A stretch of DNA of 64,000 nucleotides from Paenibacillus etheri (lineage in GTDB: Bacteria; Bacillota; Bacilli; Paenibacillales; Paenibacillaceae): contig NZ_LCZJ02000026.1 in assembly GCF_001012825.1 (NCBI RefSeq), positions 470,761 through 534,760 on the forward strand, read 5' to 3'. Below are positions 18,344 to 28,016 of this stretch, in pieces. The notes below the pieces were generated by a model that made no database searches, was not told where the DNA came from, and saw nothing but the letters and a program-made list of their open reading frames with translations. The translations under genes and the position numbers were made by a program. Within the stretch, counting starts at the first letter, position 1, and each line of letters opens with the position of its first letter.

Positions 18344-20653
18344 TTACGATCTCAAGTTACGAGGAACAACCTCTAAGCTTGTTGAAATGGTATTGCCTAC
18401 GTTCGATCCAATCATGATCTCAAATTTGCCGGGCTCAACCATCCACTGCAAATCAGAACCGACAAACTGCAGCTCCCGCGAAGTAATATGAAATTGAACG
18501 ATACGCATCTCGCCAGGCTCAATATAAATCTTCTGAAATCCTTTTAATTCGCGTTCCGGGCGTGTGATTGTGCTAGTGTAATCTTTTATATATAGTTGAA
18601 CAACCTCATGTCCAGCTACATCGCCAATATTCGTTACCTCCACGGATACAGTACAAGAATCATCCAACTCTATTTGTGTCTGATCCAAGTGAATATGCTC
18701 GTATTGATAGCTTGTATAGCTTAGGCCATAACCAAACACATATTGTGGATGAAAGTCCACCTCGAGATAACGGTGACCTCTGGAGCGTTTCTTATTGTAA
18801 TAAATCGGTAATTGCCCTGGATGCTTCGGAATGGATAGTGTAAGCCGGCCGGATGGATTATAGTCACCGAACAAAATATCAGCAATCGCATGCCCGCCCT
18901 GCTGTCCCGGGTACCATGCCTCCAGAATAGCATCCGCATGCTCATCTACCCAAGGCTCGACAATGGGGCGACCGTTAATATAAACAACAATCAGTTTTTT
19001 GTTCAAGCTGTGCAGCTCCTGCAGCAGCTCTAGCTGTACACCGCATAAGTTCAGCTCTGCACGATCGAAGCCTTCCCCACAATCCATATCACTAAGACTA
19101 AATTCTTCCGTAATGACGGCGGCGCCTGTCTTCAAATCGATCGTACCTTCACCGAAATCACGTGCACTAGATCCCCCAACAACTGCAATAATGGTATCCG
19201 CTGCTGACGCCACTTCCATTGCCATCTCAAAGCCTGTTTTCGATGGATCTTTCACGCGGCAGCCCGGGGCATACAGCACTTCGCTGAGTCCTGCACATTT
19301 AGCACGAACTCCATCCAAAACGGTAACGATGTGATGACGCTCCTGTGGTGAAGTATAGTCACCCAATTGATTATAAATATTGTTAGCATTCGGCCCAATA
19401 ACAGCAATCTTACCAAGTGACGGAGAAAGCGGCAGAGCCTCATCATGATTCTTCAAAAGAATGATGCCTTCTCGTGCAGCTTGTCGCGTCATCTCTAAAT
19501 GCAACTGTTGTCCAACGACACGCTGGGCTGTAGCCGGATCAACAAAGGGACGTTCAAACAATCCCAATTCAAACTTTGCACGCAGAATCCGTTCGACTGC
19601 GAGATCAATATCGGAAATGTCAATCAACTGCAGCTGTAATGCGTTCATTAGATATCTGCCAAATGTTTCGCCAGACATCTCCATATCCACACCAGCTTTA
19701 AGTGCAAGAGTCGCCGCCTCTTCTTCTGTCTCACAAATCTGGTGACCGTATTTTAGCTGGCTGATCGCACCACAATCCGTAATGACGAAGCCGTCAAAGC
19801 CCCATTGCTCACGAAGCAACTCTGTTAATAACTCCTTACTCGAAGTACACGGAACACCATCAATCTCATTGTAAGCTGTCATAACAGATTTAGCCCCAGC
19901 TTCAATTGCCTTCTGGAAGGGTAGCAAATCCTTCTCCATTAACTCGCGTTTTCCCATCCGCACGGTGTCAGCATTACGACCACCATCCGAGCTGCCATAC
20001 GCGACGAAATGCTTTAATGTAGCCAGGATCGTATGATCTGTATTTAATGAATCGCCTTGTAAGCCCCTCACTGCAGCTACTGCCATTTCACTATTTAAAA
20101 ATGGATCTTCCCCAAAGCATTCTTCTGTTCGCCCCCAGCGCGGATCACGTACAATATCTAATACTGGGGAGTAGGTTGCTGCCCCTCCTTGAGCGCGAGT
20201 CTCTACAGCCACTGTTTGGCAGATCTGCCGGAATAATTCCACATTCCATGTACTTCCGATGGCAAGCGGTACGGGAAATACGGTGTTGCCAATCGCCATA
20301 TGACCATGGGAGCATTCCTCGCCCAACAGAATCGGAATACCCAGACGTGTATGCTCAATCGCATATTGCTGGATCAAATTCGTTACTTCTGCGCCTTCCA
20401 TAGGAGACAAACCGGTTTCCAGCGTTACCTCTGTCCAAGGATCTGCACGCAGCACACCATACAAAGAACCCACGCCACCTTTGGCGACTGCTTCCTTAAA
20501 TACTTCTGTGAGTTGAATCTTGCCTTCTGATTTCTCGTACGCCTTCCAGCCAAAGGGCTGGAGGAGCTGCCCAATCTTCTCCTCCAACGTCATTTGAGCC
20601 AATAAATCCATAGCACGCTCATGAATCGGCAAGGATGAATCCTTATATCTCAT
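18344..20653 (-). CDS. GH3 glycoside hydrolase (beta-glucosidase/N-acetylglucosaminidase type)
   Basis: 769-residue three-domain GH3 enzyme. The TIM barrel contains ATYSPVLDIVRDPRWGRTEE, LKHFVAYG and DGFVITDCGAIS with nucleophile Asp293. The alpha/beta domain holds GKIAVIGPNANN and VVGGSSARDFGEG. A fibronectin III-like domain occupies the C-terminus (about 660-765, VEVTNIGDVAGHEVVQLYIKD). This architecture is that of beta-glucosidases and beta-xylosidases rather than of NagZ, so it may trim beta-linked residues in the glycan; the linkage cannot be read from sequence. There is no signal peptide, hence it is cytoplasmic. GGGAGGA precedes the start. Confidence 0.88.
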   Translation of the reverse strand: MRYKDSSLPIHERAMDLLAQMTLEEKIGQLLQPFGWKAYEKSEGKIQLTEVFKEAVAKGGVGSLYGVLRADPWTEVTLETGLSPMEGAEVTNLIQQYAIEHTRLGIPILLGEECSHGHMAIGNTVFPVPLAIGSTWNVELFRQICQTVAVETRAQGGAATYSPVLDIVRDPRWGRTEECFGEDPFLNSEMAVAAVRGLQGDSLNTDHTILATLKHFVAYGSSDGGRNADTVRMGKRELMEKDLLPFQKAIEAGAKSVMTAYNEIDGVPCTSSKELLTELLREQWGFDGFVITDCGAISQLKYGHQICETEEEAATLALKAGVDMEMSGETFGRYLMNALQLQLIDISDIDLAVERILRAKFELGLFERPFVDPATAQRVVGQQLHLEMTRQAAREGIILLKNHDEALPLSPSLGKIAVIGPNANNIYNQLGDYTSPQERHHIVTVLDGVRAKCAGLSEVLYAPGCRVKDPSKTGFEMAMEVASAADTIIAVVGGSSARDFGEGTIDLKTGAAVITEEFSLSDMDCGEGFDRAELNLCGVQLELLQELHSLNKKLIVVYINGRPIVEPWVDEHADAILEAWYPGQQGGHAIADILFGDYNPSGRLTLSIPKHPGQLPIYYNKKRSRGHRYLEVDFHPQYVFGYGLSYTSYQYEHIHLDQTQIELDDSCTVSVEVTNIGDVAGHEVVQLYIKDYTSTITRPERELKGFQKIYIEPGEMRIVQFHITSRELQFVGSDLQWMVEPGKFEIMIGSNVGNTISTSLEVVPRNLRS

Positions 20654-20680
20654 AGCTTCAATTCCTCCCGTTCACATGAA

Positions 20681-23125
20681 CTAGAACTGTCTCCACGCCA
20701 GGATTCCTGCATTCATTCCCCGACACATGTTAAACGATGCTTCAGGGCTGTTAAACTTCTCGCCCCATGTAATGTAATAACGGAATTCATAGAAGCCGCC
20801 AAGCGTAGCTGCAAAGTTGGTTTCCCAATAGTTATTCATCACCCAAGCGTACAAGTGTGCAGGGTCCTGTTCCAGTCTTGCATCGCCATTAAGGAGACGA
20901 TATTTATGCTCCAAGGAGCCTAGTTGAATCAACGGAGTGTCTGGCATCGCAATCACAACACCCTGCTCCTTCGAAATATACGCAGCACCTTCACCAACAG
21001 CCGTATAATCAGCCAAGCTACCTGGCAATTGATCCTTACGCAGTCGAGTTAGGGCATCCATCTTATCAACCCACAGATCCTGCGCTGTAGTTGTCAATGC
21101 GCCGCCAAACGGAAGTGAAATATACAAATTCTCAGGCTTCCACACACTCTCCTTATGCATACGTACCGCAACGTCCACACGAGGACGATCTGCATAAACG
21201 GTTAAGAACAAGGAATAATGCTCGCAACCAGAGACTTCATAGGTCAATTGAATCATGCTATAAAGCTTTCCCTGTCCAACAATTTCTGCACTTGTCAACT
21301 TACCTGTAGATACAATCGCATCCGGACCTTTCCGATTACGGCCCATAAGACGACGAACCTCTGTCATCTCGACCACCTTTGTGGCTGGCGTAACATCATA
21401 CACCGGAGTGAATGCATGATGATTCCGGTCCGCACGCAGCAGCTCCTGCCCAGTCTGTTTATCCTTCCAAGAGGTGATTCCTTCACCCTTCTTCCATTCA
21501 ATGCGTACAAATGGTGTTTCAGCATATGTGGATGTCACATGGAAGTCCTTTACTTCATGGGTAACATCCAAATCCAATACACGATCCGAAGCCACATAAT
21601 CGTTCATATATGCGGTTTTGATTGTTGGCTTAACCGCTACGATATGAAGCACTTTTTCTTCCTGGGGCTCCAGCATGACCGGAATTGTTACAATAACCCC
21701 GCGATGCGCAAGACGCAGTTGAGATGGGAGCACCTCACCTGTATTGAAATCACGCACCTCAAACCCTTCTTTAATCTGCTCGTAATACCAACCCTCAAGA
21801 ATAAGATGAGCATGATCCTCCTGAACATAGCTGTAGGGATTGCAAATTTTGAACTTCATCGGCCGACCCGGTGCAAGCAGTGCATCTCCCTTGGCTTCAA
21901 GGATTTCGTACAACGCACGATGTGCAGCGGTGCTCGCATTTGCAGCGAATGCTTCCTTACGCAGCCCTAACTCTTGAACAAACGGGTTCCAAGGCTCTGA
22001 AATCGAAGAATGATAGCCCCATGTGTGCTCAGCGAACATCGTTAATTGATATTCCATTTCTTTAATAGCTTCCGGGGATATGATGTCATAATTAGGATCC
22101 AGTCTTCTTACCTTTTGATACACTCGCTGTGCCTCACGGAATACTTGCACATGCTTTGGTGTCGACCCAACCCCATCCGTCCACCAATCTGGCCAATCTC
22201 CGCGATAGACAGGAATATCTTCCGGGTGCTGTACTGCATGGTCACGGACCTCTGCAAAGAAGTCATCTAGCGTAGCCATTTGAATCACAATACGCTCCCC
22301 ATGTTTCTCGTTCCATTGCTGGATAAACTCTATGGCCGCCGCATTTGGCGGATTATTATCCGTAGGCAAGCCTGAGAACATCGCCGGAAAGAAATCGAAT
22401 GCATAACCGTCCTGTACCAGACGATCGATATAACGCTCGATCCGATGTTCAGCAATTTCAAAATCAGCGCCCTGGCTCATATCAAATTCATCTTTAATCG
22501 TATATTTACCACCCATGCCTGGTACAAGCCCCAGATCATTCCCGAACACATAATGCTCTCCGCTCCACGTCAACAGGCGGTCCCCTGAAGGCATCTCCCA
22601 CCAGAACGGCTGCTGCTTCTTCCAGCAAGGGAACATTCCGTGATGCGTATGAATACAGGTGGACAGATTCTGGATACCAGCATCCAGCAATACCTGACCA
22701 TACCCCCAGCTGAAACCGTTAATGTCTGCTGTCATCGCCGATGTTACAGGAATTTGAATGGACTGCCCGTAATCGCTTACACGCGCAATCATGGATTGGA
22801 ACAGCTCTTTACCAATCAATTCTGTCATATTTAGATAAGTCCCCGACAAGCCAATATCTCCCTGTCTCACACCTTCAGCGAACTCTATCTTCTCTTGCTC
22901 TGTAGCTTGCTTCAGGAAGGTCTCTATCGGCCAGAATGTTTCACAGACCCACTTAAAGCCTTGCCATTCCGGGCGACGTCCCGATTTGCTTTCACGTAAA
23001 ATATGCAGGACCTGGCGAATGAAATTGACATGATACTGCTGAATTTTCTCCTGACGCTCTGTATACCCGATATCTGTATGAGAATGATGGATTGCGTATA
23101 TTTTCCAAGGTCGTTTAACGGACAT
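20681..23125 (-). CDS. GH38 alpha-mannosidase-like hydrolase
   Basis: 814-residue GH38 enzyme. The N-terminal barrel starts with IYAIHHSHTDIGYT (zinc ligands His16 and Asp18). MTADINGFSWGYGQ supplies the nucleophile Asp134, and FAEHTWGYHSS is the further metal-binding His region. The C-terminal half is the GH38 beta-sandwich. Family members release alpha-linked mannose from N-glycans. It is cytoplasmic with no signal peptide, and GGGAGAG precedes the ATG. The tight operon with GH125 and GH130 supports action on a mannose-containing oligosaccharide. It is somewhat distant from classical mannosidases, so side activities are possible. Confidence 0.86.
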   Translation of the reverse strand: MSVKRPWKIYAIHHSHTDIGYTERQEKIQQYHVNFIRQVLHILRESKSGRRPEWQGFKWVCETFWPIETFLKQATEQEKIEFAEGVRQGDIGLSGTYLNMTELIGKELFQSMIARVSDYGQSIQIPVTSAMTADINGFSWGYGQVLLDAGIQNLSTCIHTHHGMFPCWKKQQPFWWEMPSGDRLLTWSGEHYVFGNDLGLVPGMGGKYTIKDEFDMSQGADFEIAEHRIERYIDRLVQDGYAFDFFPAMFSGLPTDNNPPNAAAIEFIQQWNEKHGERIVIQMATLDDFFAEVRDHAVQHPEDIPVYRGDWPDWWTDGVGSTPKHVQVFREAQRVYQKVRRLDPNYDIISPEAIKEMEYQLTMFAEHTWGYHSSISEPWNPFVQELGLRKEAFAANASTAAHRALYEILEAKGDALLAPGRPMKFKICNPYSYVQEDHAHLILEGWYYEQIKEGFEVRDFNTGEVLPSQLRLAHRGVIVTIPVMLEPQEEKVLHIVAVKPTIKTAYMNDYVASDRVLDLDVTHEVKDFHVTSTYAETPFVRIEWKKGEGITSWKDKQTGQELLRADRNHHAFTPVYDVTPATKVVEMTEVRRLMGRNRKGPDAIVSTGKLTSAEIVGQGKLYSMIQLTYEVSGCEHYSLFLTVYADRPRVDVAVRMHKESVWKPENLYISLPFGGALTTTAQDLWVDKMDALTRLRKDQLPGSLADYTAVGEGAAYISKEQGVVIAMPDTPLIQLGSLEHKYRLLNGDARLEQDPAHLYAWVMNNYWETNFAATLGGFYEFRYYITWGEKFNSPEASFNMCRGMNAGILAWRQF

Positions 23126-23178
23126 CTCGATCTCTCCCTATAGTTATTCTAACTAGCCATGACACTTCGCTTTCTCTA

Positions 23179-24171
23179 CTAATTCTCTAGCGGATACTTA
23201 TCCATATAGTCTAACAACTCATCCACAGTTGTGAACGCAACCCCTGTTACGGTATCAGCACAGCCATAGTAAATTGCAATTCGACCTGTATCGCCATCGG
23301 AAAGTGCTGCGCAAGGGAAGGTGACATTCGGCACATCTCCTACACACTCATACAATGTCTCTGGTCCAAGAATATAATTCCGTGAACGTGCTAACACCTT
23401 CCATGGCTCATGCAAATCTAGTAAAGCAACACCCATCCGATATACGAACCCGTTACATGTATTTATTACACCATGATAGATCAACAACCATCCGCGATCT
23501 GTTTCAATTGGAATCGGCCCAGGACCAATTTTCTTCGATTGCCATGCAGAAGCGTCCGAATTGATCGTACCCATCACGTAACGATGCTTACCCCAGTACG
23601 TCAGGTCAGGACTCTCACTAAAAAAGATATCTCCAAATGGTGTATGCCCCGTATCACTTGGGCGGCTTAACATCGCATATTTGCCATTTATTTTGCGCGG
23701 AAATAATACACCATTCCGATTGTATGGAAGGAAAGCGTTTTCTAATTGGTGAAAGGTTTTGAAATCATACGTATACGCGAGACCAATTGTTGGACCATGG
23801 TATCCATTACACCAAGAAATATAGAAACGATCATCTATTCTACAGACACGTGGATCATAACGATACTCCCGCTTTGTTACATATTCGTCGCCTTCGAATT
23901 GGATCGGATTCTCATTAATCTCCCATTGAAGCCCGTCCTGACTGAAGCCAGCGAATATGTCCATACTTACAGATCTGGAGTCACAACGGAATACCCCTGC
24001 ATATCCCTCTTCAAAAGGAACAACCGCGGAATTAAAAATACTGTTCGAGTTTAACTGTGCATCTCGCTGAATAATTGGATTATGGGTATATCGCCACACT
24101 GGAGCGTTATAACCACTCGGCTTATCCTGCCAAGGAATATTTGATAGTGCTTCACCAATAATTTTGCTCAT
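23179..24171 (-). CDS. GH130 beta-1,4-mannoside phosphorylase
   Basis: 330-residue five-bladed beta-propeller of family GH130. Motifs are [10 protein letters not shown] (general acid Asp), [38 protein letters not shown] (phosphate-binding His region) and [12 protein letters not shown]. Members split beta-1,4-mannosides with phosphate to give alpha-mannose-1-phosphate, including Man-beta-1,4-GlcNAc from N-glycan cores. The start is the ATG at 24171, eight bases after AAGGAG; the ORF could be extended upstream but without a ribosome site. It is the first gene after the 65-bp repeat at 24266-24330, so a promoter probably lies in the 175-nt gap. No phosphomannomutase gene is visible nearby. Confidence 0.9.
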   Translation of the reverse strand: MSKIIGEALSNIPWQDKPSGYNAPVWRYTHNPIIQRDAQLNSNSIFNSAVVPFEEGYAGVFRCDSRSVSMDIFAGFSQDGLQWEINENPIQFEGDEYVTKREYRYDPRVCRIDDRFYISWCNGYHGPTIGLAYTYDFKTFHQLENAFLPYNRNGVLFPRKINGKYAMLSRPSDTGHTPFGDIFFSESPDLTYWGKHRYVMGTINSDASAWQSKKIGPGPIPIETDRGWLLIYHGVINTCNGFVYRMGVALLDLHEPWKVLARSRNYILGPETLYECVGDVPNVTFPCAALSDGDTGRIAIYYGCADTVTGVAFTTVDELLDYMDKYPLEN

Positions 24172-24265
24172 TTCATAAACTCCTTCCATGTATACAATTG
24201 TGATCTGCAACAACGTTTTCAGGATGTCTAACCCTACTTGCACCCCTACTTTAAATCATAATAAA

Positions 24266-24330
24266 GCGCATTAAAAGGGAAATTATCCTGAATCTAACGT
24301 TTGTTGACTGAAGTATCATGTTTCTTAACT
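24266..24330 (+). repeat. 65-bp direct repeat A, with paired AraC-type half sites
   Basis: Gapless match to 38211-38275 with about six differences in 65 positions. Inside it, CGTTTGTTGACT (24298-24309) and TGTTTCTTAACT (24319-24330) form a direct repeat spaced 21 bp, the geometry of AraC-family operators. It lies in the gap between the GH18 stop and the GH130 start. Its orientation is opposite to the flanking genes. Confidence 0.8.
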
Positions 24331-24346
24331 AATTGAACAGGTAGCA

Positions 24347-25390
24347 TCACTTCACGCTCTCATATAAGCCTGCATACAGTGCATCAAGCAACGTGTGTGT
24401 CTTATCACAGCTATATTCCCAGAACATGGCACCCGCAAGTTTTTCACGTTTGACATACTCACATTTATGTGTGATCGAATCCACGTCATCGTAGGAAATA
24501 AACGTGTCTCCATTAAATAAAAACGGTGCTTTGGCCTCATCGTCCCAATGCCGTGTGTAGCCATTCTGATTGATGTAATTAGCAAACAGCTCTGTATATT
24601 CTGGGCCATAGCCACCTGTTGTGCCGGCCATTTGTAGAAATCCATGATTCTTATTCGGCACCTGCTTCCACATTCGGGAATAGAACGCCACGCCAATGAC
24701 AATTTTCTCTCGGGGAACGCCTGCCTGAATGAATATATTCACCGATGCCTCTGTACTGATACGATACAAATCTCCCGTCGAATGAAATAAATTCGTATGA
24801 TGTCCCGTTAGAATCTGGAACCCGCCACGCATATCGTAGGTCATCAGCTGTATAAAATCCAAATATTGCTGAGCTTGATCCATCTCGGTGCCATCAATGT
24901 AATACTGATCAGCACCTGCTGCAATCGTAAGCAAGTAATGTCTGCCATCCGCTGTACCTTTCATATCTAGTGCCTCTCGAATTGTCTTTAATAGCAGTGT
25001 GAAATTGCATTTATCATCCGGCGACGCTTCAATATCGGCTTCACTGTAACAAGGATATTCCCAATCCAAATCGATACCATCGAACGGGAAATCTGTTACC
25101 GCTTGCACAGCCGAGGCTGCGAATTTCTGACGTCCTTCTTCGGTAGAAGCGGCCTCAGAGAAGCCCCCATTCCCCCATCCGCCAACGGAGAGCATCAGCG
25201 TAAGATTCGGATACATCGCTTTCATCTCTTGTAGCTGGTTCGTACATTGCAAATGTGCTGTTGTAATCTGATCAGCTTTCACATAACCAAATGCAATGTT
25301 GAGATGCGTTAGCTTCATCAAGTGGTCACGCGTTAACTCAGATAGTTTGGAATCACTCACGTAGCCTGCTACAATCATTTGTTGATCCAT
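24347..25390 (-). CDS. GH18 glycosidase (chitinase-like / endo-beta-N-acetylglucosaminidase)
   Basis: 347-residue TIM-barrel enzyme. MLSVGGWGNGG and FDGIDLDWEYP carry the GH18 catalytic DxxDxDxE motif (acid Glu111), followed by LMTYDMRGG and GAMFWEYSCD. Length and motifs resemble single-domain chitinases with the small inserted domain; endo-beta-N-acetylglucosaminidases of N-glycans belong to the same family. There is no signal peptide, so it is cytoplasmic, where a likely target is the chitobiose (GlcNAc-beta-1,4-GlcNAc) core of an imported glycan. The first ATG (25390) lies four bases after the preceding stop; the ATG four codons on is also possible. Confidence 0.87.
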   Translation of the reverse strand: MDQQMIVAGYVSDSKLSELTRDHLMKLTHLNIAFGYVKADQITTAHLQCTNQLQEMKAMYPNLTLMLSVGGWGNGGFSEAASTEEGRQKFAASAVQAVTDFPFDGIDLDWEYPCYSEADIEASPDDKCNFTLLLKTIREALDMKGTADGRHYLLTIAAGADQYYIDGTEMDQAQQYLDFIQLMTYDMRGGFQILTGHHTNLFHSTGDLYRISTEASVNIFIQAGVPREKIVIGVAFYSRMWKQVPNKNHGFLQMAGTTGGYGPEYTELFANYINQNGYTRHWDDEAKAPFLFNGDTFISYDDVDSITHKCEYVKREKLAGAMFWEYSCDKTHTLLDALYAGLYESVK

Positions 25391-25394
25391 CCTT

Positions 25395-28010
25395 TCACAC
25401 CCTCGTTAAGATTTGAATCGCTTCCTTGCTCGCTGCAATCTTATATCCTGATGACATGTACCGAATCTGATCTTCACGGTCCACAATGATAAGATACGGG
25501 AAGCCCGCTTCACTCGCTTGAGACGATGCAAAGATTTCAGGTAATAGATTATACGTTGAATCACGAACAAACACTGTATTTGCCGGAAGATCCGGATAGT
25601 CCTCGGGATGAAACGAGGCTGTCCATTGCTTGTCACCCACCACGAGAATGATGGGAGCACCTAAGGCATCGAATTCATGCTTCAACTCAGACAGTTCACG
25701 AAGCAAATGCTTCGAAGGCTCCCGTTCGGGCTCAAGCCAAGCAACGTAGGCGCCTTGTCTGCCAAGAAGATCTGTGAAAGTCTGCTCCACTCCTGTCCAT
25801 GAGGTCAGCTGCTCAAGTCTTTCCATCTTGCCGTACACTGGAATTTCCAATGTAGATTGACGATACTTCATGACCAGCTTCTTCTCTTCTCCTTCTGCAA
25901 TATGGAAATAAGTGAACTTTACAAGCACGGTGCCATCCTTTAATCGTACACCTGTCGTCAGACGATATGCTCCCTGCTCAACCTCAAGTGGAGTATCATG
26001 TAGGTCATTTGCACCATGCGGGAAACATAAGGTTTTATAAAAACCGTTCTCCAGACGTGCTATCGTGAAATTTTCATAATATGATGCAGTTGGTTGGTCT
26101 GTCCCTGCACCCTGATCACGAATAAGAATAAGGGTGCCGTTCACTAATTCTTTCCCACCCCCAACAACGTCTTTCGTAAATTTGGCATCCACGAAAATGT
26201 TATCCACCATAAATTGTGGCTTGGATTCAATGGGATGCAATCGCGCTGGGATTCCTAAACTACGACAAATGGACACGAACATGATATCAATGGAACTGCG
26301 ATCACCTACACGCAGTTCAAAGGTCCCAACTGCCGTCCCCTTTCCTTTCAAATTCGGAAGGTCCGTCCAAATATCCCACCCTTCATCTATGAATCGAACC
26401 AGCTTCGTTGGGTCCTGACGGAACAATGTAACCTCTTCCGAAGTGAACGCTTGTCGGAAAAATGTACGATACGGTGTAATCATCTCGAAATGAACACGAG
26501 GACGCAGAATGTAGGGAACGAACACTTCCTCTGTGAGCTCACCACGTACAGCAAGCGCACCAGCCACATGATCTGTAAGTGTTGGAATGAATGTGTCAAT
26601 TAAATCCTTGTCATTACTACATTCCAATAACCGTAAAGCCCACTCTCCATAAACGGATGTGGCTGCTTCCAGAAATGTGGCTATCTCTGCACTGTTACCA
26701 CGTGCCTTCTGAAGTACTGTCCATACACGATCTGCCGGGAGACCCAGTGTTGCCCCGAGCTTCCCCGCTGCTTCTTCTGTCACAAAAGTCGCTTCATATT
26801 TCGCACGAACCGCGATCCCTTCCTCCAATCGTTCATTGTGTCGCTGGATACGAATTTCAGACAGTTCCTCTATCATCTCACCTTCACACGCTGGAGGTGG
26901 AACCATATCAAAATCGGCCATCGTTCCCGCAGCTGGCTGATTTTGATGATTCAATACAAGCTCAATACAGTCAGAGGTTGTCACTGAAACTCTCACTTCC
27001 CCCCAATTACCACCCTTTGAAGCACGAATCATGAGGTCACCGAGACCTGTTTTGAAAGATGCTTCTCCTTGTACATTGGTAGGAATGATAGCCATCGGGA
27101 AAAATTCCGCCATATTATATAATTGGAACTGTACTTCTGCAGCCTGTACAGGCAGTCCGAATGCATCCTTCACATAAACCGTAATTGTCCGCGTGGATGC
27201 GTAATTTTCCAATATATTAATTTCAGTGAACCACTCATCTGCAAGCGTAATATCTTCTGGACCTTGATAATTTGCGAAAATACGCGTGTTAATTAACATG
27301 GCTCTGCGTGCTGGAGGTCCAAACCACCCTTGATTATGACGGGCTTCCGGCTCACAAGCCCCAATAAAATACCACTCACCGTCTGCCCATGCCTCCACCC
27401 ATGCATGGTTATCATCACAATGAGCCCAACGTGGCGTATACACTTGACGAGCGGGTATACCTATACTGCGAAGTGCTGCCACAGCTAGTGTGGATTCTTC
27501 ACCGCAACGACCGCGAGCATTTCGAATCATCGTTAATGGTGAAATCGTTCGCAAATCACTCCCAATGTACGTTGCCATCTCATGACACCAGTAATTCGTC
27601 TCAAGAATGGCTTCCGTCATGGACAACTTGCTAGTTCTCTCTGCTAATTGTTCATGAAGAATATGGCGGTGTTCTTCAATGTTTTCGGTATTAACACGGT
27701 ATGGAAGCACGAAATGTAAAAATAGATGATCCGGCACATGCCATGGCATCTCGCGGCGAATCTGCAGCATCGTTCTTATATGATTGAGGAAAAGCTCCCC
27801 ATTATAATCCGCCAAGTCATTGGCTGGCATATAGGCGAAGAGAAGCTTTAAGGCCCAAGACTCTTCTGCCGTTAGCTCGTACTCGAATACATGGAATAGC
27901 TGCTGCTCACGTGATTTAGCTAGCTGCTGCTTCGCCAGAAACTTCTGCTCAATGAACGCTAAAGTTTCCTGCGATAATGAGAATACAGAGGTAGGGGTCG
28001 ACATGGTCAT
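25395..28010 (-). CDS. large transglutaminase-fold protein, Png1-like core (unknown function)
   Basis: 871 residues, no signal peptide. Residues 160-230 are a transglutaminase-like core: ARGRCGEES with Cys169, a LRSIGIPARQVY strand, DDNHAWVEAW with His202, then WYFIGACEPE. The GRCGE and CEP signatures recall eukaryotic peptide:N-glycanase (Png1), although the expected acidic residue before CE is Gly/Ala here. Residues 273-350 look like a beta-sandwich (TRTITVYVKDAFGLPVQAAE). A second, degenerate transglutaminase-like segment lies at 565-612 (no Cys/His). Residues about 742-870 resemble a thioredoxin fold without the CxxC. The gene sits between GH18 and the CBM9-like gene, five- and six-base gaps, so it belongs to the glycan pathway. 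Deglycosylation of imported glycopeptide, or a peptidase role, are inferences. Confidence 0.75.
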   Translation of the reverse strand: MTMSTPTSVFSLSQETLAFIEQKFLAKQQLAKSREQQLFHVFEYELTAEESWALKLLFAYMPANDLADYNGELFLNHIRTMLQIRREMPWHVPDHLFLHFVLPYRVNTENIEEHRHILHEQLAERTSKLSMTEAILETNYWCHEMATYIGSDLRTISPLTMIRNARGRCGEESTLAVAALRSIGIPARQVYTPRWAHCDDNHAWVEAWADGEWYFIGACEPEARHNQGWFGPPARRAMLINTRIFANYQGPEDITLADEWFTEINILENYASTRTITVYVKDAFGLPVQAAEVQFQLYNMAEFFPMAIIPTNVQGEASFKTGLGDLMIRASKGGNWGEVRVSVTTSDCIELVLNHQNQPAAGTMADFDMVPPPACEGEMIEELSEIRIQRHNERLEEGIAVRAKYEATFVTEEAAGKLGATLGLPADRVWTVLQKARGNSAEIATFLEAATSVYGEWALRLLECSNDKDLIDTFIPTLTDHVAGALAVRGELTEEVFVPYILRPRVHFEMITPYRTFFRQAFTSEEVTLFRQDPTKLVRFIDEGWDIWTDLPNLKGKGTAVGTFELRVGDRSSIDIMFVSICRSLGIPARLHPIESKPQFMVDNIFVDAKFTKDVVGGGKELVNGTLILIRDQGAGTDQPTASYYENFTIARLENGFYKTLCFPHGANDLHDTPLEVEQGAYRLTTGVRLKDGTVLVKFTYFHIAEGEEKKLVMKYRQSTLEIPVYGKMERLEQLTSWTGVEQTFTDLLGRQGAYVAWLEPEREPSKHLLRELSELKHEFDALGAPIILVVGDKQWTASFHPEDYPDLPANTVFVRDSTYNLLPEIFASSQASEAGFPYLIIVDREDQIRYMSSGYKIAASKEAIQILTRV

Positions 28011-28016
28011 GAATAA

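Noticed and set aside
23724-23737. cre-like GGAAAGCGTTTTCT inside the GH130 gene.
   Set aside because: It resembles the consensus but lies deep in coding sequence with a mismatch at a conserved base, so chance is likely.
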